DNA from: Labedella gwakjiensis
Lineage (GTDB): Bacteria > Actinomycetota > Actinomycetes > Actinomycetales > Microbacteriaceae
DNA: 64,000 nt
Direction: 5' to 3'
Assembly: GCF_003014675.1 (NCBI RefSeq)
Contig: NZ_PYAU01000001.1
Span: 1,054,001 to 1,118,000 of the forward strand
The translations under genes were made by a program, and so were the position numbers. Every line of letters begins with the position of its first letter. Position 1 is the stretch's first letter. The notes under the pieces are model-generated. The model was not told the origin of the DNA, made no database searches, and worked only from the letters and a program-made list of their open reading frames with translations. This document shows positions 43,320 through 52,984 of the stretch, piece by piece.

Positions 43320-44057
43320 TTAAGGGAGCCAGTCGAGCGTGGCGGGGAGGTGGCCCGGCTCGGGCAGGCGGGCCGTGCGGAGGGCGACAGCCCGATCGGG
43401 GCGCAGCGCGAGGGCCGTGAGGGACAGGGACGCGAGCACGATGCCGTCGTGCTCGTCCTCCCGCACGATCGCGTCGTCGTGATCGGGCGCGAGGGTCGCG
43501 CTCTCGCGCAGCACGTCGAGCCAGGGATCCCAGTCGGCTCCGCCCGGCTCTCCGGTCGGCCGCCCCGCGGCCACGAAGCGCGGAGCCCACCGCGAGACGC
43601 GCGGCACCGCCACGGTGTCCGGGCCTTCGTGCGTGATCATGTGCACGCCGGGCCGGAGGTCGACGGAGCGGAGCGCGTCCCCGTCCCAGCTCGTGAACCG
43701 GACGCGGTCGGCCGCGAGTTCCACGAGGTTGAACGTGCGCGTGCGCACGACGACCTCCGCATCGAGTCCGCTCGTGACCGCGGCGAGCGGAATCACACCG
43801 CGCGACGTCCAGCCCTCGGCCGGTTCGTCGAACTGCTCCCGACGATTGAGCACGACGGCGGCGCGAGCGGAGGCGTCGTCGCTCGCGAGCCATGCGCCAC
43901 CGGCCTCACGGTCGTGTAGTCCGCGCACGGACGGGCCGAGCTCCGGCCACCATGCGCCCACCGGGTCCCACGGCCGACCGGGCTGCTCATCACGCAGACC
44001 CAGCAGGGTCACCGGCCACGCGGATCCCGGCTCGAAACCGACGACGACGGTACACAC
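43320..44057 (-). CDS. NRDE (TANGO2-like) family protein
   Basis: A 245-aa protein of the NRDE family. It begins MCTVVV as the family does, and the name motif reads LRDEQPGRPW instead of NRDE. Possibly an Ntn-hydrolase-like protein, as the Cys2 position suggests; the function is not established. GTG start with GGAGG upstream. Confidence 0.85.
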   Translation of the reverse strand: MCTVVVGFEPGSAWPVTLLGLRDEQPGRPWDPVGAWWPELGPSVRGLHDREAGGAWLASDDASARAAVVLNRREQFDEPAEGWTSRGVIPLAAVTSGLDAEVVVRTRTFNLVELAADRVRFTSWDGDALRSVDLRPGVHMITHEGPDTVAVPRVSRWAPRFVAAGRPTGEPGGADWDPWLDVLRESATLAPDHDDAIVREDEHDGIVLASLSLTALALRPDRAVALRTARLPEPGHLPATLDWLP

Positions 44058-44153
44058 GGCGGGCCTCCACGGCGGTGATGGACGTAACTAGGTCAGACTA
44101 GACGAGCGATCTCCGAGAGGGGGCCGCCGCCCATCTCCCCAGGAAGGCCACTC

Positions 44154-45386
44154 GTGACAGAGCGCTTGACCATCGTGTTCGGCATCACCGGAGGGATCGC
44201 CGCATACAAGGCGGTCGGCGCGATCCGGCTGCTCGTGACCGCGGGGCACGACGTCCACGTGATCCCCACCGAGAGCGCGCTCCGGTTCGTCGGGCTGCCC
44301 ACGCTCGAGGCCATCAGCGGCAACCCCGTCACGACGTCCCTCTACGAGGGCGTGGACACCGTGCGCCACGTGGCGCTCGGGCAGTCGGCCGACCTCATCG
44401 TCATCGCACCGGCCACCGCGAACACTCTCGCGAAGCTCGCGACGGGCCAGTCCGATGATCTCCTCGGAACCACCGTGCTCGCGAGCACTGCCCCGCTCGT
44501 CGTCGCGCCCGCGATGCACACCGGCATGTGGCAGAACGCGGCGACGGTGGCCAACGTCGAGACGCTGCGCTCGCGCGGAGTGATCGTGGTGGGCCCGGAG
44601 AGCGGGCGCCTCACCGGACCGGACGACGGACCGGGACGCATGAGCGAACCCGCCGACATCGTGCGGCTCGCGCTCGATGCGGTGGCCGATCCCGTGGATC
44701 TCGATCTCGAGGGCCTCCACGTGGTCGTCTCCGCGGGAGGCACGCGCGAGCCCCTCGATCCCGTGCGCTTCCTCGGCAACAGGTCGAGCGGGAAGCAGGG
44801 GGTGGCGATCGCGCGAGCGGCGGCGCTGCGCGGGGCCCGTGTCACGATCGTCGCGGCGCACCTCGACACCGATGTGGCCGCTGCGGCCGGCGCCCTGTCG
44901 GGGGTGGAGGTGGTGCCGGTAGGAACCGCCGCCGAGCTGGCGGACGCCACGGAGCGGCACAGTGCCGCGGCCGACGTCGTCGTCATGGCGGCGGCGGTGG
45001 CCGACTACCGGCCCGCGTCGATCTCCGAGTCGAAGATCAAGAAGGACGACACGGGCGATGCGCTCACGCTCGTCCTCGAGCGCACGCCCGACGTACTCGC
45101 GGGCCTCGCCGCGGCGGCCGTCCCCGGCCGGACCGTCGTGGGATTCGCGGCGGAGACGGCGCCCGATCGTGACGCCCTGCTCGACCTCGGGCGCGCGAAG
45201 ATGGCACGCAAGGGCGCCGATCTGCTCGTGCTCAATGCGGTGGGCTGGACGGCCGGCTTCGGCGCAGACGCCAACTCCACGATCGTGATCGGGCGCGACG
45301 GCGACGTGGTCGCGGAGGCGTCCGGCTCCAAGGACACGGTCGCTCACGCCCTCCTCGACACGATCATCACCCTGCGCTCGCACTGA
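44154..45386 (+). CDS. coaBC: bifunctional phosphopantothenoylcysteine decarboxylase / phosphopantothenate-cysteine ligase
   Basis: A 410-aa fusion for two steps of coenzyme A synthesis. The CoaC flavoprotein part (about 1-180) has GITGGIAAYKA, RHVALG with the active-site His, PAMHTGMWQN, and an actinobacterial-type GRLTGPDDGPGRM flap. The CoaB part (about 190-405) has SAGGTREPLDPVRFLGNRSSGKQG, MAAAVADYRP and KIKKDD. GTG start with AGGAAGG 6 nt upstream. A 13-bp tandem repeat starts in its last codons. Confidence 0.96.
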   Translation: MTERLTIVFGITGGIAAYKAVGAIRLLVTAGHDVHVIPTESALRFVGLPTLEAISGNPVTTSLYEGVDTVRHVALGQSADLIVIAPATANTLAKLATGQSDDLLGTTVLASTAPLVVAPAMHTGMWQNAATVANVETLRSRGVIVVGPESGRLTGPDDGPGRMSEPADIVRLALDAVADPVDLDLEGLHVVVSAGGTREPLDPVRFLGNRSSGKQGVAIARAAALRGARVTIVAAHLDTDVAAAAGALSGVEVVPVGTAAELADATERHSAAADVVVMAAAVADYRPASISESKIKKDDTGDALTLVLERTPDVLAGLAAAAVPGRTVVGFAAETAPDRDALLDLGRAKMARKGADLLVLNAVGWTAGFGADANSTIVIGRDGDVVAEASGSKDTVAHALLDTIITLRSH

Positions 45387-45428
45387 CGACGCACACCGAC
45401 GACTCGCGCTGACGGCTCGCGCTGACGA
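45377..45428. repeat. 13-bp tandem repeat at the 3' end of coaBC
   Basis: Four units in register: CTCGCACTGACGA (45377), CGCACACCGACGA (45390), CTCGCGCTGACGG (45403), CTCGCGCTGACGA (45416). The first supplies the last codons and stop of coaBC. This looks like slipped-strand expansion. Confidence 0.6.
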
Positions 45429-45448
45429 CGGAGCGGGCGGCGAGTGGA

Positions 45449-46030
45449 TCAGCGCGCGAGCGAGGCGTCGATGAGGGTCTCGGCCGCCGCACGGGCGTGG
45501 CGCGCCGCGTCGGCGTTCCCGGAGATCGCGGCCGTCGTCTGCGCCCCCTCCGCGAGGATGGCGAGCTGCGGCGCGAGGACAGCGGGCGCGCCGGCCGCTG
45601 CGACGAGGCCGGCGACGTAGCGCTGGAACGAATCCTTGTGCTCGCGTGCGAATTCGGCCACGGCGGGGAACACGGTGCCCAATTCGCCGAACGCGTTGAT
45701 GAATCCGCAGCCGCGGAAGGAGTCGTCCGCGAACCACGACGACAGGTAGTCGTAGATCGCGAGCACCTTGTCGCGCGGCGAGTCCGCCGCCTCGACCGCG
45801 GCCTCGACGCCCGCGTCCCAGAGCGCGTGCCGGGACCGCAGCACCGCGAGGACGAGCGCTTCCTTCGACGCGAACTCCTGGTACAGCCGCTTGAGCGAGA
45901 CCCCGGCGGCCGTGCGCACCTCGTCCATTCCGACGGCCTGGAACCCGCGCGCGTAGTAGAGCGCGTCCGCGGCGGCGACGATGCGCTCGCCGGCGTCGGA
46001 CGGAGATGTTCTCGAGAGGGTCACGGTCAT
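45449..46030 (-). CDS. TetR family regulator (controls the adjacent hydrolase)
   Basis: A 193-aa TetR protein: helix-turn-helix around MDEVRTAAGVSLKRLYQEFASKEALV (about residues 35-60) and a C-terminal domain with the CGFINAFGEL motif of the YcdC/TetR-C subgroup. TACACT (minus strand 46043-46038) is 7 nt before the ATG. The divergent region has two strong palindromes, so it probably represses itself and the hydrolase gene. Confidence 0.88.
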   Translation of the reverse strand: MTVTLSRTSPSDAGERIVAAADALYYARGFQAVGMDEVRTAAGVSLKRLYQEFASKEALVLAVLRSRHALWDAGVEAAVEAADSPRDKVLAIYDYLSSWFADDSFRGCGFINAFGELGTVFPAVAEFAREHKDSFQRYVAGLVAAAGAPAVLAPQLAILAEGAQTTAAISGNADAARHARAAAETLIDASLAR

Positions 46031-46044
46031 GTCACCCAGTGTAC

Positions 46045-46993
<949 letters not shown>

Positions 46994-47027
46994 GACGCCC
47001 CCGCGCCTCCGAGCGCGACCATGATCC

Positions 47028-47095
47028 CCGGGTGGACGCATCCGGTGGGTATCGCCGCACCGCGACCCACCGGATGCGTCCACCCGGCTTTTTGG
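47028..47095 (+). terminator. strong Rho-independent terminator after the hydrolase gene
   Basis: A perfect 23-bp stem (47028-47050 with 47065-47087), 14-nt loop, then CTTTTTGG. This is the only hairpin in the window with a clear T-run. Confidence 0.9.
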
Positions 47096-47521
47096 GTGCC
47101 CGATCCACTCCATCGGGGTGACGCATGTCGACAGTGTCGACGCGCTTGCACCGTCGATACGCGTCGACTCGGGGATACACGGCGACGCTCCCAACCGAGT
47201 CGATCCACCTGGTCCCCTGTTTAGCCGACTGTCTTTTCTCCCTGGCGGTTTGTATCGTCGGAGGTATCCACACGGATACTCGCCCTCGACCGACAGGATG
47301 GGATGAACCTCGACGCCTCTCACGGGAACACGGTGTTCACCGTGGTCGTGGCCGTCGTGGCCTCGTGCGCTCTCGTCTGGCGCGTGTCCTCCTCCGTGGT
47401 CCGCAGACTGCCGGTACCCCAGCCGGCACGTGCCCGCCGCGTTCCCCTCGCGGCGGGCACACCCGCCTTCTCCCCGCCCGACCCCGGACCCGGGCTCCGG
47501 CAGTCGAGGCAGAATGACAGG
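47096..47521 (+). other. gene-poor stretch before the NUDIX gene
   Basis: A 426-bp stretch with no confident gene. It holds a GTCGACA-G-TGTCGAC palindrome (47127-47141) and GTATCC-ACAC-GGATAC (47264-47279). From ATG 47303 the frame runs without stop into the NUDIX gene and would add a 73-residue extension with one hydrophobic segment and a Pro/Arg-rich linker. The AT-richer bases around 47220-47260 suggest promoter material. Confidence 0.4.
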
Positions 47522-47989
47522 GTGAAGCGCAGCGCCGGAATCCTCCCCTATCGACACACAGACGAGAGCGTCGAGGTGTGGCTCGCCCACCCGGGCGGAC
47601 CGTTCTGGGCGAAGAAGGACGAGCGGGCGTGGGGCGTCGTGAAGGGCGAGTACGGCGACGACGAGGAGCCTCTCGCCGCAGCCCGACGCGAGTTCGCGGA
47701 GGAGACGGGTATCCCTGCACCTGACGGCGACTATGTCGATCTCGGCGCGTTCCGGCAGTCGTCCGCCAAGACCGTCACGGTCTTCGCGGTGGAGCACGAC
47801 CTCGGCGACCTCGCCGTCCGGAGCAACACCGTGGAGATCGAGATCCCCCGTGGATCCGGCCGCTTCGTGGAGTTCCCCGAGATCGACGAGGCGCGCTGGT
47901 TCGACCTCCTCACAGCGGCGGACAAGATCCACGCGGGCCAGCTGCCGGTGCTCGCCTCGCTCGTGGAGCACCTGAAGACGCAGCCGTAG
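47522..47989 (+). CDS. NUDIX hydrolase
   Basis: A 155-aa NUDIX enzyme; the Nudix box is GEYGDDEEPLAAARREFAEE with TGI following. KRSAGILPYR at the N-terminus is the usual start of this subfamily, with HPGGPFWAKKDERAWGVVKGEY. The GTG at 47522 follows CAGAAT (47510-47515) by 6 nt, fitting a leaderless mRNA. A longer form from ATG 47303 is possible. The nucleotide substrate is unknown. Converges with the amylosucrase-like gene. Confidence 0.88.
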   Translation: MKRSAGILPYRHTDESVEVWLAHPGGPFWAKKDERAWGVVKGEYGDDEEPLAAARREFAEETGIPAPDGDYVDLGAFRQSSAKTVTVFAVEHDLGDLAVRSNTVEIEIPRGSGRFVEFPEIDEARWFDLLTAADKIHAGQLPVLASLVEHLKTQP

Positions 47990-48062
47990 GGATCGGCCGA
48001 CGGCACAGTCCGACGCCGGACCCCATCATCGCGACTCCGACCGCACCGTCCGGGTCTTGCCG

Positions 48063-49871
48063 TCAGGCCGACGCGGTGGCTCGCAGCCAGACGAACTCGT
48101 AGGGGGCGAGGACGATGCCCTCCGACAGGTCGAACGAGCGGCCCGACACGAGGTCGGTCGCCGTCGAGCCCCAGGCGCCAAAGCGTTCGGCGTCGAGGCG
48201 CCGCTCGCCCTCGGAGAAGTTCGCGAGAATGAGCACTCCGGCTCGCTGATAGCCGAGAACGTGCGGCTCGTGCGTGTGGAAGATCTCCAGCCGCCCGCCG
48301 GCGAACTCCGCCGTGCGCTTGCGCACGTCGATGAGGTGCTGGAACCGCTCCGACAGTCGGCCGGCGTCGGTGGACGGATCCGTGCGTTCCGCGTAGCGCT
48401 CGGCCGGATAGTCCGGCCGACCCACCCAGCGGCTGTCGCCCTGATGCCCGGGCACGTCGAGCGACGCGTAGTCGTTGAGCTGCCCCACCTCGTCACCGAG
48501 GTAGATCAACGGCACTCCGCCCGTGCTGAGGACGATCGAATGGGCGAGGACGATCCGGTCGATCGCGAGGGGATCTCCCGCCTCGAGACCCGCGAGCGAC
48601 GCCGTGGTGCCCGAGATGCGGCAGTCGCCCGTGCGCGGGTTGTCCTGGAACGGGACTCCACGCGCGAAGCTGCCCTCGAAGCGATTCACGTAGAACGCGT
48701 TGAGGAAACGTCGGTGCTCGAACCCGTCGATGCCGAACACGCGGGCGTCGTCGTCGGAGAAGGTCCACCCGATGTCGTCGTGGCTGCGCACGTAGTTGAC
48801 CCACGCGGTGTGCTCCGGCAGGTTGTGCCTCTCCTCGAGCGCCTGCGACAGCAGATTCACCTCCCGTGTGGCGAGCGAGTTCCAGATGAGCGCCATCTGC
48901 AGCGGGTTGTAGCTCAGCTGGCACTCGTCCGGGCGGATGTACACGGCGACGTCGTCGGGGTGGACGATCGCCTCGGACTTGAAGAGCAGCGATGGAGCCG
49001 CGATCCGGCACACCGCGTTGAAGGCCTGGAGGAGGAGGTGCGCCTGCGGGAGGTTCTCGCTCGTGGTGCCGAGCTGCTTCCAGATGAAGGCGACCGCGTC
49101 CATGCGCAGGATGTTGACGCCGCGGTTCGCGAGCTGCAGGAGCTCGTTCGCCATCGCGCGGAAGACCGCGGGATTGGCGTAGTTGAGGTCCCACTGGAAG
49201 TGGTAGAACGTGGCCCACACCCAGCGCCCGTCGGGCAGCGGGACGAAAGAGCCCGGGTGATCGTCCGGGAAGATCTCCCTCGTGGTGAGCTCGTACCGGT
49301 CGGGCATGGTCCGATCGGGGAAGATCAGGTAGAAGTCCTCGTACACGGGGTCTTTCGCGAGAGCCTTCCGCGCCCATTCGTGCTCGTTCGAGGTGTGGTT
49401 GAACACGAAGTCGACGACGAGGGAGATGCCGTTCTCGCGGAGTTCCGCGGCGAGCGCCTCGAAGTCGGCCATGGTGCCGAGCGCCGGGTTCACGTCGCGG
49501 TAGCTCGACACCGCGTAGCCGCCGTCCGAGTTCTCCTCCGGAGCGAGGAACAACGGCATGAGGTGCAGATAGGTGAGGCCGAGCTCGCGGAAGTAGGGGA
49601 TGCGCGAGCGCACGCCATCGAGCCTTCCCGCGTAGAGGTCGACGTAGCAGACCCCTCCGAGCATCTGATTGGACGAGAACCAGTCCGGGTCGGCCTCGTG
49701 ACGCTCGTCGAGGCGCCGCATGGCGGCGGAGCGCTCACCCCACGAACGCTCGAGGTCGTGGAGGAGCCCGTCGAACTCGGCGGTGGCGCGCGACCCGTTT
49801 CCGTAGATCTCGCCGAACAGGGACTGAAGACGCGGCAGCTCGGCACTGAGGCGCTCGTCGTATGTGGTCAT
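48063..49871 (-). CDS. amylosucrase-like GH13 enzyme
   Basis: A 602-aa GH13 protein of the amylosucrase type: long helical N-domain, then MLGGVCYVDLYAGRL, PEENSDGGYAVSSYR, DFVFNHTSNEHEWA, ILRMDAVAF (predicted nucleophile Asp258), FKSEAIV (predicted acid/base Glu300), VRSHDDIGW and IYLGDEVGQLNDY. Amylosucrase makes alpha-1,4-glucan from sucrose; some relatives act as sucrose hydrolases. CAGGAT (minus strand) lies 6 nt before the ATG. It is a stand-alone gene. Confidence 0.88.
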   Translation of the reverse strand: MTTYDERLSAELPRLQSLFGEIYGNGSRATAEFDGLLHDLERSWGERSAAMRRLDERHEADPDWFSSNQMLGGVCYVDLYAGRLDGVRSRIPYFRELGLTYLHLMPLFLAPEENSDGGYAVSSYRDVNPALGTMADFEALAAELRENGISLVVDFVFNHTSNEHEWARKALAKDPVYEDFYLIFPDRTMPDRYELTTREIFPDDHPGSFVPLPDGRWVWATFYHFQWDLNYANPAVFRAMANELLQLANRGVNILRMDAVAFIWKQLGTTSENLPQAHLLLQAFNAVCRIAAPSLLFKSEAIVHPDDVAVYIRPDECQLSYNPLQMALIWNSLATREVNLLSQALEERHNLPEHTAWVNYVRSHDDIGWTFSDDDARVFGIDGFEHRRFLNAFYVNRFEGSFARGVPFQDNPRTGDCRISGTTASLAGLEAGDPLAIDRIVLAHSIVLSTGGVPLIYLGDEVGQLNDYASLDVPGHQGDSRWVGRPDYPAERYAERTDPSTDAGRLSERFQHLIDVRKRTAEFAGGRLEIFHTHEPHVLGYQRAGVLILANFSEGERRLDAERFGAWGSTATDLVSGRSFDLSEGIVLAPYEFVWLRATASA

Positions 49872-49967
49872 ACCGGGATCCTGCCAGGTCACGACGGCCG
49901 TGCACGCGCCGTGGCGCCGACGTATGCGATATGCCTCTCTCCACAGACCGGCGGTCATACTGAGGAG

Positions 49968-50027
49968 ATGACGACACCGGGCCGCACGCCGACCATCCGC
50001 GCAGTCGACCCCGACGCCGGCCACTGA
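49968..50027 (+). CDS. putative 19-aa leader ORF overlapping the glutaminase start
   Basis: CATACT (49956-49961) is 6 nt before an ATG at 49968, the leaderless pattern seen at many genes here. The 19-codon frame (MTTPGRTPTIRAVDPDAGH) has high GC3 and stops with TGA overlapping the glutaminase ATG (TGATG). The glutaminase start itself has no Shine-Dalgarno, so this ORF could deliver ribosomes to it by coupling. Confidence 0.45.
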   Translation: MTTPGRTPTIRAVDPDAGH

Positions 50028-51079
50028 TGGACATCGACGTCGAGGGGGTCGAGCAGCGCGTCTTCACGGGCGTCCTCCCCGCCTGGGATCGCGTGGAGGA
50101 GGCGGTGCAGGACGCTCACCGGCGCGAGTCCTCGGCCACCGGCGGCACCGTCGCCGACTACATCCCCGCTCTCGCGGAGGCGGACCCCGGCCTCTTCGGG
50201 GTGTGCGTCGTCGAGACGGACGGCCAGGTGCACGCGGCGGGCGACGTCGAGGCCGAGTTCTCCATCCAGTCCGTGTCGAAGGTCCTCACCTACGCCCTCG
50301 CAAGCGACGCCGTCGGGCACGACGTCATCGCGGAGCGCATCGGCGTGAACAGCACCGGTCAGTCGTTCGACTCCGTCATGGCGATCGAGCTCAACGGCGG
50401 CCACACGATGAACCCGATGGTGAACGCGGGAGCGATCGCCACGACCGCACTCCTCCCCGGAGGAAATGCGGACGAGCGCTGGGAGATCCTGCACGACGCG
50501 CTCTCCCGTTTCGCGGGCCGACGGCTCGAGCTCGACGAGGACGTGTACCGCTCGGAGACCGAGCACAACCAGCGCAACATGGCGATCGCCCGCCTCCTCG
50601 AGAGCTACGGGCGACTCGACGTGGACCCGCTCGAGATCGTGGACGTGTACACGAAGCAGTGCTCGCTGCGCGTCACCGCGCGCGACCTGGCCGTGATGGG
50701 CGCGACCCTCGCCGACGGCGGCGTGAACCCCGTGACCGACCAACACGTCGTGTCGCCCGAAGCCTGCACCGCGACGCTCGCCGTGATGGCGACGAGCGGA
50801 CTGTACGAGCGGTCGGGCGAGTGGCTGTTCGAGATCGGGATCCCCGGGAAATCGGGCGTCTCGGGCGGCATCCTCGCGGTCGTGCCCGGGAAGGCCGGCA
50901 TCGGCGTGTATTCGCCCCCTCTCGACGATGCGGGCAACAGCGTGCGCGGCCAGCGTGCCCTCGCCTACCTCTCCCGCGTCCTCGGCCTCAACCTCTTCGC
51001 ATCCGCCCCGCGAGCCGGAGGCGGCTCCCGCGAGGGCGACCCGGACGCGGCCGTCGACTCGCGCACGACGAACGACTGA
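50027..51079 (+). CDS. glsA: glutaminase
   Basis: A 350-aa serine-dependent (beta-lactamase-fold) glutaminase that converts glutamine to glutamate and ammonia. TVADYIPALAEADP, FSIQSVSKVLTYALA with the catalytic pair Ser82 and Lys85, ELNGGHTMNPMVNAGAI and KSGVSGGI are the family motifs. The last 30 residues are a disordered tail. The start lacks a Shine-Dalgarno and overlaps the stop of a 19-codon leader ORF. In bacteria this enzyme can contribute to acid resistance by releasing ammonia. Confidence 0.95.
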   Translation: MDIDVEGVEQRVFTGVLPAWDRVEEAVQDAHRRESSATGGTVADYIPALAEADPGLFGVCVVETDGQVHAAGDVEAEFSIQSVSKVLTYALASDAVGHDVIAERIGVNSTGQSFDSVMAIELNGGHTMNPMVNAGAIATTALLPGGNADERWEILHDALSRFAGRRLELDEDVYRSETEHNQRNMAIARLLESYGRLDVDPLEIVDVYTKQCSLRVTARDLAVMGATLADGGVNPVTDQHVVSPEACTATLAVMATSGLYERSGEWLFEIGIPGKSGVSGGILAVVPGKAGIGVYSPPLDDAGNSVRGQRALAYLSRVLGLNLFASAPRAGGGSREGDPDAAVDSRTTND

Positions 51080-51087
51080 CCGACGCC

Positions 51088-51552
51088 TCACACGGTCGGC
51101 GCGTCCCGCCCGTCGGCCCCCGGAAGGATGGCGGCGAACCGTCTGAGGATCGATCCGACCGCCTCGAGCGTCTCGTCGTCGTAGTCACCGAGCGCTGCCT
51201 CGAGCGCCGTGGCCGACGGGTCGAGGAACGCCGACGCGCGCTCACGGGCCAGATCGGTGGCTCGGAGCGTCACGATCCGGCGATCCTGGTTCTCGCGACT
51301 CCGCGCGACGAGCCCCCGGTCCTCGAGCCGGTTGACGAGCGCATTGGTCGCGCCGGAGGTGAGGCCCACACGAGCGGACAGGCGACTGGGGGTCAGCGGG
51401 CTGCCCTCGTACTCCGCCCAGATGATCTCCCCGAGGGCTGTGCCGTCGACGATCGGCAGGTCCATCCAGCGGGCGAGCCGATGGGCCGAGTCCTGGTAGC
51501 CGACGGCGTAGTGCCGGAGCGCGTCGAGCATGTGCTTCCTCGGAGTCGTCAT
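51088..51552 (-). CDS. MarR family regulator
   Basis: A 154-aa MarR-type winged-helix protein: LTPSRLSARVGLTSGATNALVNRLEDRGLVARSRENQDRRIVTL. The ATG at 51552 has AGAGGA 7 nt upstream and is preferred over the ATG at 51573. It is the second gene after an FAD monooxygenase (35-nt gap) and probably regulates that operon through the repeats at 52854-52880. Confidence 0.88.
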   Translation of the reverse strand: MTTPRKHMLDALRHYAVGYQDSAHRLARWMDLPIVDGTALGEIIWAEYEGSPLTPSRLSARVGLTSGATNALVNRLEDRGLVARSRENQDRRIVTLRATDLARERASAFLDPSATALEAALGDYDDETLEAVGSILRRFAAILPGADGRDAPTV

Positions 51553-51587
51553 GACCGATCCTCTCATCGACATCCCCGTCGCCGCGG

Positions 51588-52805
51588 TCAGGCCCGCAGG
51601 TGCGGGTACTCCGCTAGGTCTGGGACGTGCTTCTCGCTCGTCAAGAGGTTCGCCTGGAAGAAGCGACGCACCGGCCGCGACGCCGCCACACGGTGGGCCA
51701 GACGGATACCCGCGACACCGACGCCCGTGGACGGGTGCAGCAGTCTCGCGCCACCCCGGGGCAGCCCCTGCGCGCTGTCCGCGTAGCGGCGCATCTGCCG
51801 CTCGTAGGACGCGAAGGCCCGCCCGTGGTCGTCGGGGGTGGCGGCGAGCTCGCCCGTGAGGATGTGTGAGCCGACCAGCGCCAGCGTCGTGCCCATGCCG
51901 GTGGGGCCCGATCCCCAGGCGGCGTCACCGACCAGGACGACGCGCCCCGTGCTCCAGGTCGAGACGATGACCTGCTCCATCCGCTGGGTGTAGAACTCCT
52001 CGGGGCGCGCGGCGAAGCCGTCGAGGATTCGGTCCGTCTGCCAGCCGGCCCCGCGGTACCGCTCGCGGAGGGTGCGGAACTGCACCTCGCGCGGGAGGGT
52101 CTCGAACCCCATCGGCTCGGACTCGAACGACATGCTCGCGCGGATCGTGCCCTCGTTGTCCGGCCGCATGGACGCGACACGGCCGCGCGTGGCCGTGTAC
52201 CAGTCCCACGTGTCGACGTCATCGGGTCGACGGTCGATGGTGCCGTAGGTGATGCTGACGCCGAAATCCCGCAGCTCGGTCTCGTCGGCGAACAGGAGGC
52301 GCCGTGTGCGGGAACTCCGCCCCTCGGCCACGATGAGCAGGTCGAACCGATGCCGGGCGCCGCTGTCGAGGGTCACGTCGACTCCGGTGGCGTCCTGCTG
52401 GACGGCGGCGACGAAATCCCCGAACCACCGGTCGACGCCGTCGGGCACGATATCGACGAGGATGCTGGCGAGACGACCACGCAGGATCTCGACCTCGGCC
52501 GTCGGGCCGTCCTGCCCCTCCTCCTTCGGGAACACCGCGTACGCGCGTCCGGACTCGTCGACGAATCGCGTGCCCTCCTCACCCGTGAGGTTGGCGAGGA
52601 CCGTCTCCTCGACGCCCATGCGGGTCAGGACCTCGCGGCCGAGGCCGCGCACATCGATGTTCTGGCCGGTCTCGCGCGGCTCGGCGGAGCGCTCGAGCAG
52701 AGTCACGTCGTATCCCGACTTCGCGAGTCCCCACGCGAGGGCCGGGCCGGCGATGCTGGCGCCGGTGACGAGGACGCGTGGTGCGGAACGGGGGGTGTCG
52801 GGCAT
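51588..52805 (-). CDS. FAD-dependent monooxygenase (PHBH fold)
   Basis: A 405-aa flavoprotein: N-terminal FAD-binding VLVTGASIAGPALAWGLAKSGYDVTLLER, middle DLLIVAEGRSSRTRR, and GRVVLVGDAAWGSGPTGMGTTLA with the FAD ribityl GD motif. Proteins of this kind hydroxylate aromatics or inactivate tetracycline- and rifamycin-like drugs; the substrate here is unknown. AAAGG precedes the ATG. Operon with a MarR regulator. Confidence 0.9.
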   Translation of the reverse strand: MPDTPRSAPRVLVTGASIAGPALAWGLAKSGYDVTLLERSAEPRETGQNIDVRGLGREVLTRMGVEETVLANLTGEEGTRFVDESGRAYAVFPKEEGQDGPTAEVEILRGRLASILVDIVPDGVDRWFGDFVAAVQQDATGVDVTLDSGARHRFDLLIVAEGRSSRTRRLLFADETELRDFGVSITYGTIDRRPDDVDTWDWYTATRGRVASMRPDNEGTIRASMSFESEPMGFETLPREVQFRTLRERYRGAGWQTDRILDGFAARPEEFYTQRMEQVIVSTWSTGRVVLVGDAAWGSGPTGMGTTLALVGSHILTGELAATPDDHGRAFASYERQMRRYADSAQGLPRGGARLLHPSTGVGVAGIRLAHRVAASRPVRRFFQANLLTSEKHVPDLAEYPHLRA

Positions 52806-52853
52806 CGGCCGGCCTTTCGTCGGAGCGGATCGGGCTCGAATCGACACTACGTG

Positions 52854-52880
52854 ATAGCTTCACTATGAAGTCGCTTCACT
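52854..52880. promoter_or_regulatory. probable MarR-binding repeats before the monooxygenase operon
   Basis: GCTTCACT occurs twice 16 bp apart (52857-52864, 52873-52880), and overlapping dyads ATAG-N5-CTAT (52854-52866) and CTTCA-CTA-TGAAG lie in the same stretch, about 50-75 bp before the monooxygenase start. Confidence 0.5.
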
Positions 52881-52984
52881 GCAAAGTCACAGCCTCATGC
52901 GACCCTGGTCGAGCACGATCGCGGCCGAGCGGGCAAGATCGAGAAGTGAGATCGTCCAACGCGATCCGCCTCGAACGGAGCCCC

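Noticed and set aside
48057-50027. 656-aa open frame opposite the amylosucrase-like gene
   Set aside because: Antisense shadow of a clear GH13 gene; only its last 19 codons, after a leaderless-type signal, are kept as a possible leader ORF.
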